From the NCBI GenBank assembly GCA_017560765.1, contig JAFZEI010000031.1:21005-85004 (forward strand): 64,000 nucleotides of DNA, written 5' to 3'. Below the pieces are notes generated by a model. That model was not told the origin of the DNA. It did not search any database and was given only the letters and a program-made list of their open reading frames with translations. Position 1 is the first letter of the stretch, and each line of letters begins with the position of its first letter. The translations under genes and the position numbers were made by a program. The DNA is from Clostridia bacterium (GTDB taxonomy: Bacteria; Bacillota; Clostridia; UBA1212; UBA1255). Positions 55,096 to 63,865 of the stretch are shown piece after piece.

Positions 55096-55788
55096 ATGAG
55101 CAGAATACAAATTGTTTCCAGCTTAAGATCTTCTGACGATTTGTTTTTCACCGTTACATTCAGTAGCGGTGAAAAGCTTAATTTTACGGCAGAAGAAGCT
55201 TTTGAATATGGTTTGTATCTTGAGGGAGAATTCATAGAAAATTTCGAAAATGTGTGTACGGTTGTTTTGGCTAAGCGTATGATGGCATTTGCCGCATCAT
55301 ACGTTTTGTTTTCTATGAAAAGTATTTCTCAAGTAAAAACCAAGCTTGAAGAATATTGCAAAAAAGCGGAGATTGAGTATGATTGGCTGCAGTTTTCTGA
55401 GTCTGCCGTAGAAGAAGCATTGAGACGTCTCAGAGAATCAGAGTATATTAATGACGAAACGTATTCGCGCAGATATACAAATACAACATTAAAAAGTAAG
55501 CCTGTATCAAAAGCGGCACTTCTTAATGAACTTGTATATAAAAAAGGTATTGATAGAGAAATTGCAGAAAAAACAGTCGAAGAAATATATGCAAACGACC
55601 ATAATATTTCTGACGGTGAGAATGCATACAGATTGCTCAAAAAGAAAACAGGCGGCAATATTCCGTATGGTGATGATAGCGTTGCGAAGAAAGAGCTGGC
55701 AAAGCTGTACAGATTTGCCGGTGCAAAGGGTTTTTCTTACAGAGATATAGAAGAAGCTTTGTCAAGAATAAGAGAAGAGAATAATTAA
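55096..55788 (+). CDS. recX: Regulatory protein RecX
   Basis: Modulates RecA filament growth. The 230-residue helical protein shows the repeated three-helix RecX pattern: LFSMKSISQVKTKLEEY, VEEALRRLRESEYINDETYSRRYT, and GFSYRDIEEALSRI at the C-terminus. The extra N-terminal ~70 residues are beta-rich, as in longer Firmicute forms. The place after recA supports the call. No clear ribosome site, so it probably relies on coupling to recA. Confidence 0.9.
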   Translation: MSRIQIVSSLRSSDDLFFTVTFSSGEKLNFTAEEAFEYGLYLEGEFIENFENVCTVVLAKRMMAFAASYVLFSMKSISQVKTKLEEYCKKAEIEYDWLQFSESAVEEALRRLRESEYINDETYSRRYTNTTLKSKPVSKAALLNELVYKKGIDREIAEKTVEEIYANDHNISDGENAYRLLKKKTGGNIPYGDDSVAKKELAKLYRFAGAKGFSYRDIEEALSRIREENN

Positions 55789-55810
55789 ATTCAAATCGGG
55801 AGTGAGAACT

Positions 55811-57145
55811 ATGGCTAAAAATAATACGATTTCCATTGTTTCGTTAGGGTGCGCAAAAAATCAAGTTGATGCAGAAATAATGTTAGGCTTGCTTAAAGAT
55901 GCAGGTTTTGATATTACCGAGAATAAAGACGAAGCCGATGTCATAATAGTTAATACGTGCGGCTTTATTGAGAGTGCTAAAACGGAGGCTATAGAGGCGA
56001 TTCTTGAAGCGGCAGAGTATAAGCATTCTGCAAATTGCAAAGCTGTTATCGCAGCCGGATGTTTAACACAAAGGTATGCCGAGGACGTTATACAGCAGAT
56101 GCCTGAGGTCGATGCTGTGCTTGGTATTAACGGATATGACAAGATAGTAGACGCAGTAAAAGAGTGTCTTGATGGCAGAAGATATGATTTTTATGAATAT
56201 ACGGGCGATATATCGTATATTGATTCTGCCAGAATATTATCTACACCTAAGGGCAGTGCATATATAAAGATATCTGAGGGTTGTGACAACAGGTGTGCAT
56301 ACTGTGCAATACCCGATATAAGAGGGCCATTTAGGAGCAGAACTATGGAGTCTGTTGTAAGCGAGGCTAAAAGGCTTGCTGAGGCAGGTGTTAAGGAGCT
56401 TGTGGTAGTGGCACAAGATACTTCTCGTTACGGTAAGGATTTGTACGGCAGACCTGTATTGTCAAAGCTTTTATATGAATTAGATAAAATTGATGGTGTT
56501 GAGTGGATAAGAGTGATGTATTTATATCCTGATGAGATTGCTTCAGAGCTTATTACAGCTATGAAAGAGTGTAAAAAGGTTGTTCCTTATGTGGATTTAC
56601 CTTTGCAACATATAAATGGCAGAATTCTAAATGCCATGAACAGGAGAGGAACACCTGAGGATATTAAGGCTGTGCTTAAGAGCTTTAGGGAAGAATTACC
56701 GGATTGTGTGATACGAACATCTGTCATAGTTGGATTTCCCGGTGAAACGGAGGCGGAATTTAAAGAACTTTTAGAGTTTGTTAAGGATATCCGATTTGAT
56801 AGGCTAGGCGCTTTTTGTTACTCCCCGGAGGAGGGTACTCCTGCAAGTACCATGAAAAATAAAATACGCAAAGCAGTCAAAGAAGCAAGATATAACAGAA
56901 TTATGGAGTGTCAGCAACCTATTTCCCGGGAAATAAACGAGGCAAGAGTCGGGAACGTATACGATGTTCTCGTGGAGGGAGTTTCTGATGACGGTATTTT
57001 TTATTATGGCAGAAGTTATGCAGAAGGTCCCGATGTGGATGGTAAAATTTATTTTACTGCAAATGATCCTCTTAATGTAGGAGACATGGTTAAAGTGAAA
57101 ATATTAATTGCAGAGGAATACGATTTGACAGGATGTCAAATATGA
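55811..57145 (+). CDS. rimO: Ribosomal protein S12 methylthiotransferase RimO
   Basis: Radical SAM enzyme that adds a methylthio group to Asp88 of S12. The 444 residues contain the UPF0004 domain (SLGCAKNQVDAEIMLGLL, NTCGFIESAK), the radical SAM site C158-x3-C162-x2-C165, and a TRAM domain at the end. The ATG at 55811 follows GGGAGTG; a GTG at 55802 is part of the ribosome site. The third copy of the 14-bp palindrome lies inside it at 56921-56934. Confidence 0.96.
   Translation: MAKNNTISIVSLGCAKNQVDAEIMLGLLKDAGFDITENKDEADVIIVNTCGFIESAKTEAIEAILEAAEYKHSANCKAVIAAGCLTQRYAEDVIQQMPEVDAVLGINGYDKIVDAVKECLDGRRYDFYEYTGDISYIDSARILSTPKGSAYIKISEGCDNRCAYCAIPDIRGPFRSRTMESVVSEAKRLAEAGVKELVVVAQDTSRYGKDLYGRPVLSKLLYELDKIDGVEWIRVMYLYPDEIASELITAMKECKKVVPYVDLPLQHINGRILNAMNRRGTPEDIKAVLKSFREELPDCVIRTSVIVGFPGETEAEFKELLEFVKDIRFDRLGAFCYSPEEGTPASTMKNKIRKAVKEARYNRIMECQQPISREINEARVGNVYDVLVEGVSDDGIFYYGRSYAEGPDVDGKIYFTANDPLNVGDMVKVKILIAEEYDLTGCQI
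56921..56934. promoter_or_regulatory. Copy of the 14-bp competence palindrome inside rimO
   Basis: ATTTCCCGGGAAAT, identical to the comC and comEA operators, in frame within rimO codons (P-I-S-R-E-I). On the + strand TATACG follows after 23 nt. Function here is uncertain. Confidence 0.4.
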
Positions 57146-57201
57146 GTATAATATTTCTTTGTATAAATTGTAAAAGATTTCCTTAAGAGGAGTGTTATAA
57201 A

Positions 57202-57816
57202 GTGAATTTACCTAATAAACTAACTATTACAAGACTTATACTGGTTGTTGTGTTTGCTTTTTTTGCTTTCCCGTATCCGTCTGTAATTGAAAATCTTGTA
57301 GACGGTACAATTTTTGACATATTAAGACCGTATTTAGCATTGATAATTTACATTATTGCATCTGTTACAGATGCCGTTGACGGACATATTGCAAGAAGAG
57401 ACAATCTTGTAACCGATTTTGGTAAGTTCCTTGATCCCATTGCTGATAAGCTGCTTGTTTCTGCAGCGCTGTTGGCACTTTGTAATGTAAGTATAATGTA
57501 TCTCTGGGCAACACTTGTGATTCTTGCTCGAGAATTTGTTGTTTCGGGAATAAGAATGCTTGCAGCAAGTAAGGGTAACGTTATTGCTGCCGGTAAACTT
57601 GGCAAATTAAAAATGATATTTCAAACAGTTGCAATAATAACTCTGTTTGTAGCAGGCATTGTTCCTACAGGACTTTGGTCAGGTTTTGAGATTATTCAAG
57701 ACATTATTTATTTTGCGGGAAATATTATTATGGTTGGTGCGGTTGTACTTACAATTGTATCCGGCGTGGAGTATGTAAAAAATAACATTGAGGTGCTCTC
57801 TTTGAATAATAAATAA
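57202..57816 (+). CDS. pgsA: Phosphatidylglycerophosphate synthase
   Basis: Membrane CDP-alcohol phosphatidyltransferase making PGP for phosphatidylglycerol. The 204 residues start at GTG behind GAGGAG, with the motif D-A-V-D-G-H-I-A-R-R then G-K-F-L-D-P-I-A-D-K near residues 55-85. About five membrane segments. It lies 56 bp after rimO, and plsX follows 17 bp later, joining phospholipid genes to the recA group. Confidence 0.94.
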   Translation: MNLPNKLTITRLILVVVFAFFAFPYPSVIENLVDGTIFDILRPYLALIIYIIASVTDAVDGHIARRDNLVTDFGKFLDPIADKLLVSAALLALCNVSIMYLWATLVILAREFVVSGIRMLAASKGNVIAAGKLGKLKMIFQTVAIITLFVAGIVPTGLWSGFEIIQDIIYFAGNIIMVGAVVLTIVSGVEYVKNNIEVLSLNNK

Positions 57817-57833
57817 AGAAAGGCAAAAAGTGA

Positions 57834-58826
57834 ATGGTTATTTTGGTAGATGCAATGGGCGGAGATAACGCTCCCGACGCGATTGTAAAAGGTTGCGTGG
57901 ATGCTCTGAACGAGCGCGAAGGTTTTGATATAACGCTTATAGGGGACGAAGATAAAATCAAAAATGTTTTATCTAAAGAAAATTATCCTTCTGCGCGTAT
58001 AAGAATAAAACATACTACGCAGATTATTATGAATGAAGACATCCCTACAAAGGCAGTAAGGGAGAAAAAGGATTCTTCAATGGTGGTCGGTTTTAGAATG
58101 CTTAAAGCAGGCGAAGGTGATGTTTTTGTTTCTGCCGGCAGCACAGGTGGTTTGCTTGTGGGTTCTACGACAATAGTGAAAAGATTGCCTAATATTGACC
58201 GCCCTTGTCTTGGTACGATAATTCCGGCAAAAGGCGGCAGGATGATTCTTGTTGATTCCGGTTTGAATATTTCTTGTAATCCGGAGAGGTATAAGAATTA
58301 TGCGCGCCTTGGTGCTGCTTATATAAAGGCTCTTTTTAACGAAGATAATCCAAGGATAGGACTTGTAAATATTGGCACAGAAGAAGAAAAAGGCCCCGAT
58401 GTTATCAAAGAGGCAAATGTCCTTTTAAAGGAATCTTCGCTTAATTACATAGGCTATCTTGAGGGTAAAGACTTATTCGAAGGAAAGGCAGATGTTGTTG
58501 TGACTGACGGGTTTACGGGTAATGTTATTCTTAAGCTTATCGAAGGCACTTCAAAGTATATGTTTTCTGAGATAAAAAATATTTTATCTAAAGGCATAAA
58601 AACAAAAATCGGAGCTATTTTTGTTAAAGGTAGTCTAAAGGATTTTAAAAACAAAATGGACCCTGATTTAAATGGCGGAGCACCTATTCTCGGCGTTAAC
58701 GGGCTTGTTATTAAAAGTCACGGCAGCTCAAATGCCAAAACTATTAAGCATGTAGTTATTAAAGCATGCGACCTTGCAAATACTTCGTTTTTGGAGGATA
58801 TAAGGTTAAATTTTGAAAAGTTATAA
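57834..58826 (+). CDS. plsX: Phosphate acyltransferase PlsX
   Basis: Makes acyl-phosphate from acyl-ACP for phosphatidic acid synthesis. The 330 residues begin ILVDAMGGDNAPDAIVKGC and include SAGSTGGLL, KGGRMILVDSGLN, and ADVVVTDGFTGNVILKLIEG, all conserved. GAAAGG precedes the ATG. Its neighbour acpP supplies the carrier, the usual plsX-acpP arrangement. Confidence 0.96.
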   Translation: MVILVDAMGGDNAPDAIVKGCVDALNEREGFDITLIGDEDKIKNVLSKENYPSARIRIKHTTQIIMNEDIPTKAVREKKDSSMVVGFRMLKAGEGDVFVSAGSTGGLLVGSTTIVKRLPNIDRPCLGTIIPAKGGRMILVDSGLNISCNPERYKNYARLGAAYIKALFNEDNPRIGLVNIGTEEEKGPDVIKEANVLLKESSLNYIGYLEGKDLFEGKADVVVTDGFTGNVILKLIEGTSKYMFSEIKNILSKGIKTKIGAIFVKGSLKDFKNKMDPDLNGGAPILGVNGLVIKSHGSSNAKTIKHVVIKACDLANTSFLEDIRLNFEKL

Positions 58827-58864
58827 TTATATAATTATATATAAAAAAGAAAGGATTGGTCATA

Positions 58865-59092
58865 ATGTTTGATAAGGTAAAGGAGATTGTAGTTGAACAG
58901 CTTGGTGTTGACGAGGATTCAGTGACAATGAGTTCATCTTTTATAGATGATTTGGGAGCAGATTCCCTTGATATTGTAGAGCTTATCATGGCTTTTGAGG
59001 ATGCCTTCGATGTTGAAATTCCCGATGCTGATGCAGAGAAGATTTCGACAGTGGGCGACGCTGTTGATTACATTAAAAGTGTAAGAAATTAA
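58865..59092 (+). CDS. acpP: Acyl carrier protein
   Basis: The 75-residue acidic helical protein carries the phosphopantetheine site D33-S34-L35 in [17 protein letters not shown]. It shuttles acyl chains in fatty acid and phospholipid synthesis. The ATG at 58865 follows AAAGGA; an upstream GTC-ATA frame extension has no start of its own. rnc follows 20 bp later. Confidence 0.97.
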   Translation: MFDKVKEIVVEQLGVDEDSVTMSSSFIDDLGADSLDIVELIMAFEDAFDVEIPDADAEKISTVGDAVDYIKSVRN

Positions 59093-59112
59093 TTTTTTCT
59101 AAAAGAATTTTT

Positions 59113-59832
59113 ATGATAACCGATATTTCGAAATTAGAAGAGCGTATAGGTTATAGCTTTCACAATCAAGATTTGATTGTGAAAGCACTTACTCATACGT
59201 CGTATGTAAATGAACATGCTTCTAAGAAAGTAAAGATTGATAGCAATCAACGTCTTGAGTTTCTGGGAGACTCTGTTCTCAGCACGGTTATAAGCACATA
59301 TTTGTACAAGCATTTTACCTCTATGAACGAGGGTAATATGTCAAAATTGCGGGCTTCTGTTGTTTGTGAGACATCTCTTGCCGAGATGGCGAGAAGTATA
59401 TGCTTGCAGGAATATTTGCTTTTAGGTCGCGGAGAAGAGCTTACCGGAGGTCGTGACAAACCTTCTATACAAGCAGATGCATTTGAAAGTTTACTGGCTG
59501 CCATATATTTGGATGGCGGCTTTGAGTGCGTGTCTGAAATTTTAATAGACAGGCTTGATATGGGAAGTTGTATAAGAAAGCATGCCCAAACATATGAAAA
59601 TACTGATTACAAAACAAAATTACAAGAGTCGATTAATACTAATGTTGCAGATATTCTTTATGAAATCTGCGGTGTGGAAGGCCCTGCTCATGACTGCAGA
59701 TATTTTGCACAGGTTATTGTGTCACAAAAAAGCAATAATTTAACAAAAACAGCAAAAGGTTCCGGACGCAGTAAAAAAGATGCGGAGCAACAAGCTGCTA
59801 AGGCTCTTTTAATTAAACTTGGACTTATATGA
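59113..59832 (+). CDS. rnc: Ribonuclease III
   Basis: Cleaves double-stranded RNA, processing rRNA and other transcripts. The 239 residues hold the signature RLEFLGDSVLSTVIS with E49 and D53, and the second acidic pair in DAFESLLAAIYLDGG. A dsRNA-binding domain fills residues about 165-239 and ends QQAAKALLIKLGLI. The ribosome site is weak. It ends 14 nt before the ThuA-like ATG. Confidence 0.97.
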   Translation: MITDISKLEERIGYSFHNQDLIVKALTHTSYVNEHASKKVKIDSNQRLEFLGDSVLSTVISTYLYKHFTSMNEGNMSKLRASVVCETSLAEMARSICLQEYLLLGRGEELTGGRDKPSIQADAFESLLAAIYLDGGFECVSEILIDRLDMGSCIRKHAQTYENTDYKTKLQESINTNVADILYEICGVEGPAHDCRYFAQVIVSQKSNNLTKTAKGSGRSKKDAEQQAAKALLIKLGLI

Positions 59833-59845
59833 TGAGGTAAAAAAT

Positions 59846-60562
59846 ATGATAAAAGTAACTGTTTGGAATGAATTTGTACATGAAAAAACAGACGATAACA
59901 TCAAAAAAATATATCCTGATGGTATTCATAAGGTAATAGCTGATTTTCTCGGCAAAAATGATGATATGGTTATAAGAACAGCAGTTCTTGGTGACCCTGA
60001 ACACGGACTGACCGACGAAGTTCTTAATAATACTGATGTACTGATTTGGTGGGGGCATATGTGCCATCATGAAGTAAGTGATGAGGTTGCAACCAAGGTT
60101 AAAGACCATGTTCTTCGCGGAATGGGTTTTATTCCTTTGCATTCGGCACATATGTGTAAACCTTTTATGGGACTTATGGGAACGAGCTGCACTCTCAAGT
60201 GGCGAGACGGAGACCGTGAACGTATGTGGTGTGTTGATCCCGGTCATCCTATTGCACAGGGAATACCTGAAACTTTTGTGCTTGAACCTGAGGAAATGTA
60301 CGGAGAATTCTTTGATATACCGAAGCCGGATTCCATAGTATTTTTAAGTTGGTTTAGGGGTGGAGAAGTTTTCCGTTCCGGTTGCACGTTTACAAGAGGG
60401 TATGGCAGGATATTCTACTTTAGACCCGGCCACGAGGCGAATCCTTCATATTACAATGAGTATGTTCAAAAAATAATTACAAATGCCGTAAGATGGGCTT
60501 GCCCGACTAAAAAACTGGCAGCCATTACTTGTCCTGATGTTCCTCCTGTAGAATGCTCATAA
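59846..60562 (+). CDS. ThuA-like protein
   Basis: The 238-residue protein matches the ThuA family (trehalose utilisation, class I glutamine amidotransferase-like fold). Visible: TVWNEFVHEK, VLIWWGHMCHHEVSDEV, GMGFIPLHSAHMCKPFMGLMG, WCVDPGHPIAQGI, FRGGEVFRSGC and IFYFRPGHEANPSYYNEYV. The ATG at 59846 follows GAGG; a TTG at 59819 would overlap rnc. The 10-nt overlap with the radical SAM gene suggests tight coupling. The substrate is probably a sugar derivative. Confidence 0.88.
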   Translation: MIKVTVWNEFVHEKTDDNIKKIYPDGIHKVIADFLGKNDDMVIRTAVLGDPEHGLTDEVLNNTDVLIWWGHMCHHEVSDEVATKVKDHVLRGMGFIPLHSAHMCKPFMGLMGTSCTLKWRDGDRERMWCVDPGHPIAQGIPETFVLEPEEMYGEFFDIPKPDSIVFLSWFRGGEVFRSGCTFTRGYGRIFYFRPGHEANPSYYNEYVQKIITNAVRWACPTKKLAAITCPDVPPVECS

Positions 60563-61542
60563 TACCGATTTTTGTGCCGCATGCAGGCTGTCCTCATGAT
60601 TGTTGTTTTTGCGATCAAAAGAAAATAAGCGGACACAAGGAGCCTCCTTCGGCAGAGGAAATAAAAAAAACTGTTGACACTTATCTGGACATCATAAAAA
60701 ATTACAGTGTTGTCCAGATTGCTTTTTTCGGCGGGAGTTTTACGGCGATTCCTCGTGAAATGCAGGAAATGTTTTTAAAAACAGTTAATCCGTATATCAA
60801 AGATGGTCTGGTTGATTCTATACGTCTTTCAACGCGTCCTGACTATATTGACGGGGAAACATTATCCATGTTAAAAGAACACTCTGTAAAAACCATTGAA
60901 CTGGGAGCTCAGTCTATGGATGATGATGTTTTGCTGGCGTCCGGCAGAGGACATACGGCAGCCGATACTGCATGTGCTGCGGATTTAATACGAGCTTACG
61001 GATTTGAACTTGGACTTCAAACTATGACCGGTTTGCCCGGAGCTTCTTATGAGAGTGATTTGTATACTGCAGACAGGATTATTGAATTAAAACCACAAAT
61101 TGTAAGAATTTATCCTACTGTTGTAATACGCGATACGTTCTTGCATAAAATGTATGATAAGGGTATATATAAACCGCCCTCTCTTGAAAAAACCGTTGAC
61201 TTGTGTGCTGAATTGATGGTAAAATATACAAATAAAAATGTTAAAGTTATTCGTATGGGACTTCAATCTTCTGATGGCATAAGCATCGGAGGAGATATTG
61301 TTGCAGGGCCTTATCATCCTGCTTTCGGTCAACTTGTAAAGTCGCGTATTGCCTATGATAAATTGGCAAAAATGGCTGAAATTGAGCGGGCAAACAGTGT
61401 TGATGGCAATGAGAGCGGAGTTTTTACTGCAAGCGTTCCGTACAAGGAGTTGTCTGATTATATAGGACAGAAAAATCAAAACGTGATTAAACTTAAAGAA
61501 CAATTTGGTTACGAAAAAGTGATTATTAAGCCTATAAATTGA
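60553..61542 (+). CDS. Elp3-like radical SAM protein
   Basis: The 329-residue protein has the radical SAM cluster C13-x3-C17-x2-C20 in GCPHDCCFC, the FFGGSFTAIP glycine motif, and STRPDYID, ELGAQSMDDDVLLASGRGH, features shared with the Elp3/HemN-related family. A C-terminal region (about 215-329) belongs to the usual extension of this group, which in clostridia sits between rnc and smc. Its reaction is not established. It overlaps the ThuA gene by 10 nt. Confidence 0.87.
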   Translation: MLIIPIFVPHAGCPHDCCFCDQKKISGHKEPPSAEEIKKTVDTYLDIIKNYSVVQIAFFGGSFTAIPREMQEMFLKTVNPYIKDGLVDSIRLSTRPDYIDGETLSMLKEHSVKTIELGAQSMDDDVLLASGRGHTAADTACAADLIRAYGFELGLQTMTGLPGASYESDLYTADRIIELKPQIVRIYPTVVIRDTFLHKMYDKGIYKPPSLEKTVDLCAELMVKYTNKNVKVIRMGLQSSDGISIGGDIVAGPYHPAFGQLVKSRIAYDKLAKMAEIERANSVDGNESGVFTASVPYKELSDYIGQKNQNVIKLKEQFGYEKVIIKPIN

Positions 61543-61552
61543 CATACTTTTT

Positions 61553-61581
61553 TTGACAAAATGATATATAATAATTATATC
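61553..61581 (+). promoter_or_regulatory. Promoter of the VTC gene
   Basis: TTGACA-N17-TATATC. A second TTGACA lies 14 bp upstream (61539), so the exact pair is uncertain. Confidence 0.5.
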
Positions 61582-61598
61582 GACTATTTAATAAATGT

Positions 61599-62360
61599 GT
61601 GGTGTGGAGTTTGGCAAAAGAGGTTTTTAGTAGATTCGAAGTAAAATATGCAATTAATACAGCAAAAAAAGACATTTTAATCGCCGCTCTGCAAGAATAT
61701 ATGGTTGCCGATAAGTATAATGTAGGAGGTAACCCGTATACGATATGCAATATTTATTATGATACTGATGATAATTATCTTATTCAAGAATCAGTGTCAA
61801 AGCCTGTATACAAAGAAAAATTGCGTCTGAGAGGTTATGGCGTTCCTAATCCGGGAGATTTGGTTTTTTTGGAGATAAAAAAGAAATACAAGGGTGTTGT
61901 TAATAAAAGAAGAACAAGACTGGAACTCGAAGAAGCGATGCGCTTTACTTTGTCGGGAGAGATACCGGAGCAAAAACCTTACATTAACTCGCAAGTAATG
62001 AATGAAATTAAATATTTCATGAGTATATATGATCTAAAACCTAAGCTTTATTTGGCGTATGACAGATTAGCTTTCTTTGACAAGAACGATTCAGAATTCA
62101 GAGTTTCATTTGATACTAATATCAGAACGCGTCGCTATGACCTTAGGTTAGATGCCGGGGATTACGGCGAGCAAATGTTTGATGATGTTTGGCTTATGGA
62201 GGTAAAAATAAACAAAAATTTACCTTTGTGGTTCACAAGATTATTAGATGAAAATGAAATATACCATAGCTCGTTTTCGAAATACGGTACTGAATACGCT
62301 CGGCTTGTTGGGCAGGGCAGATTTGAAAATGCAAATGAATTGCGCAGTGCAATTTTATAA
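61599..62360 (+). CDS. VTC-domain (polyphosphate polymerase-like) protein
   Basis: The 253-residue protein has the triphosphate-tunnel VTC domain: SRFEVKYAINTAKKDIL, NIYYDTDDNYLI, YKEKLRLRGYG, FLEIKKKYKGVVNKRRTRL, and LMEVKINKNLPLWF, with the alternating basic and acidic strands that line the tunnel. Family members make polyphosphate in yeast; bacterial ones pair with DUF4956 and often CotH. The start may be GTG 61599 or GTG 61602; no clear ribosome site is seen. DUF4956 follows 18 bp later. Confidence 0.87.
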   Translation: MVWSLAKEVFSRFEVKYAINTAKKDILIAALQEYMVADKYNVGGNPYTICNIYYDTDDNYLIQESVSKPVYKEKLRLRGYGVPNPGDLVFLEIKKKYKGVVNKRRTRLELEEAMRFTLSGEIPEQKPYINSQVMNEIKYFMSIYDLKPKLYLAYDRLAFFDKNDSEFRVSFDTNIRTRRYDLRLDAGDYGEQMFDDVWLMEVKINKNLPLWFTRLLDENEIYHSSFSKYGTEYARLVGQGRFENANELRSAIL

Positions 62361-62378
62361 AATATAATTGGAGGATAA

Positions 62379-63089
62379 ATGATGGACAATTTCTTTAAAA
62401 GCATTCTTGATGCTGAATCTACAATAGATACTTCTATTGATTTTAAAACTTCGCTGTTTGTTGTTATTGCGGCTTTTGCTGTGGGAATTATTGCCAGTGC
62501 GGCATATATGCTTGCATCCGGAAAAAGAGGCGCTTTTTCACAAAATTTTATGCTTACACTTGTAGCTTTGCCGCCTGTTGTTTCTATTATTATTCTTGTT
62601 GTCGGTTCAAGTATAGCCGGGGCATTTTCGTTGGCCGGAGCATTTTCGTTGGTTCGTTTCAGAAGTGCACCGGGAGATCCTAAGGATATTGTTTATGTTT
62701 TCTTGGCTTTGGCAGGCGGTTTTGCTTGCGGACGAGGATACATAACATTTGCTTTGTTTACTGTTATTTTAATTAGCCTTGTTATGATTGCTCTTACACG
62801 CACAGGCTATGGTAAACAGCGTATGAATGTACGTAAGCTTCGAATCAAAATTCCTGAAAATCTTAATTATACAGACGCCTTTAATGATATTCTTGACAAG
62901 TATACAAAGAATTACGAACTTGAAAGAATTAAGACTATTGACTTAGGAGCTTTGTTTGAGCTTACATATCACGTTACTTTAAGTGCAAACATAGATGAAA
63001 AGCAGTTTATAGATGAACTTCGTTGCCGCAATGGTAACCTCACGATTATACTTACTGCAATTGATGATAAAACGAGCTTTAAAGCATAA
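62379..63089 (+). CDS. DUF4956 membrane protein
   Basis: The 236-residue protein has four membrane segments in the first ~145 residues (TSLFVVIAAFAVGIIASAAYML and following), with the conserved AGAFSLVRFRSAPGDPKDIVYVFLALAGGFACGRGY loop region, here split over 85-120. A soluble alpha/beta domain fills the rest. It is the usual partner of bacterial VTC proteins. Start at 62379 or, better spaced from GGAGG, the next ATG at 62382. It ends 6 bp from the convergent comEA. Confidence 0.9.
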   Translation: MMDNFFKSILDAESTIDTSIDFKTSLFVVIAAFAVGIIASAAYMLASGKRGAFSQNFMLTLVALPPVVSIIILVVGSSIAGAFSLAGAFSLVRFRSAPGDPKDIVYVFLALAGGFACGRGYITFALFTVILISLVMIALTRTGYGKQRMNVRKLRIKIPENLNYTDAFNDILDKYTKNYELERIKTIDLGALFELTYHVTLSANIDEKQFIDELRCRNGNLTIILTAIDDKTSFKA

Positions 63090-63095
63090 AAGCGT

Positions 63096-63764
63096 TTATA
63101 CACAAATATCATTTTTAATGATATTGAATTTTGCTTTGCCTATACCGCTTACCAAGAGTAGGTCTTCAATTTTTTTGAAGTTGCCGTGTTCCTCTCGGTA
63201 AGCGATTATTTTTTTTGCCGTTGATTCTCCTATGCCGCTAAGTTTCGTTAGTTGTGTTAATTCGGCTGTATTAATATTGATTTTTAAAGCTTCCTTTGAC
63301 GGTGTTTGTACAGGCGGAATGCAAAGGGGTGTTTCACCAATACGGGGAATATATATCTTTGAGCCGTCTGTGACAAAGGACGCCAAATTTACAGATGTTA
63401 AGTCGCAATCGTTAAGCAAGCCTCCTGCAGCATCAATTACATCCGCAAGTCTTGCGTTTTCTTCTACAGAAACAAGTCCCGGTTTTGCAACAGCGCCGCT
63501 GATGTGAATCAGTATATGTTTTTTTACAGAATTATCAATTTCAATTTTTTCGGGGGTTGCCGTATTGCTTAAAACTGCATGTGTAGAAACGGACTTTTGA
63601 GTTCTTGTTGTATGTTCACTATTAATAATCAGTCCTATTATGACACATGAAAGGCCTGCGACAATAATTAAAACAAATTGCCACAGAGCAGGAATGGTAT
63701 ACACTTTGCCAAACAGGCGTATTCTCTTGTCTTTGATTTTTAAACCTATAAAATTGAATTTCAT
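63096..63764 (-). CDS. comEA: Competence protein ComEA
   Basis: Membrane-anchored receptor for incoming DNA in natural transformation. The 222 residues have one N-terminal membrane segment (about 28-47), an SLBB domain (about 84-140: ILIHISGAVAKPGLVSVEEN, IYIPRIGE), and a C-terminal helix-hairpin-helix pair (about 160-222: ININTAELTQLTKLSGIGESTAKKIIAYREEHG, split here). Length and order match ComEA. It stands alone; comEC is not next to it. GGAGAGG lies upstream of the ATG. Confidence 0.94.
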   Translation of the reverse strand: MKFNFIGLKIKDKRIRLFGKVYTIPALWQFVLIIVAGLSCVIIGLIINSEHTTRTQKSVSTHAVLSNTATPEKIEIDNSVKKHILIHISGAVAKPGLVSVEENARLADVIDAAGGLLNDCDLTSVNLASFVTDGSKIYIPRIGETPLCIPPVQTPSKEALKININTAELTQLTKLSGIGESTAKKIIAYREEHGNFKKIEDLLLVSGIGKAKFNIIKNDICV

Positions 63765-63808
63765 TTAATCCTCTCCCACAAAAGTAATACTGTAAGAAAC
63801 AATTATTT

Positions 63809-63850
63809 ATTATACAATCCATTTGCAAAAAGAGTAATTTCCCGGGAAAT
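63809..63850 (-). promoter_or_regulatory. comEA promoter with 14-bp palindromic operator
   Basis: Reading leftwards, ATTTCCCGGGAAAT (63837-63850), 22 nt, then TATAAT (63809-63814). The -35 place holds TTACTC, a poor match. The layout is the same as at comC. Confidence 0.62.
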
Positions 63851-63865
63851 AATACAGCGGAAAAT

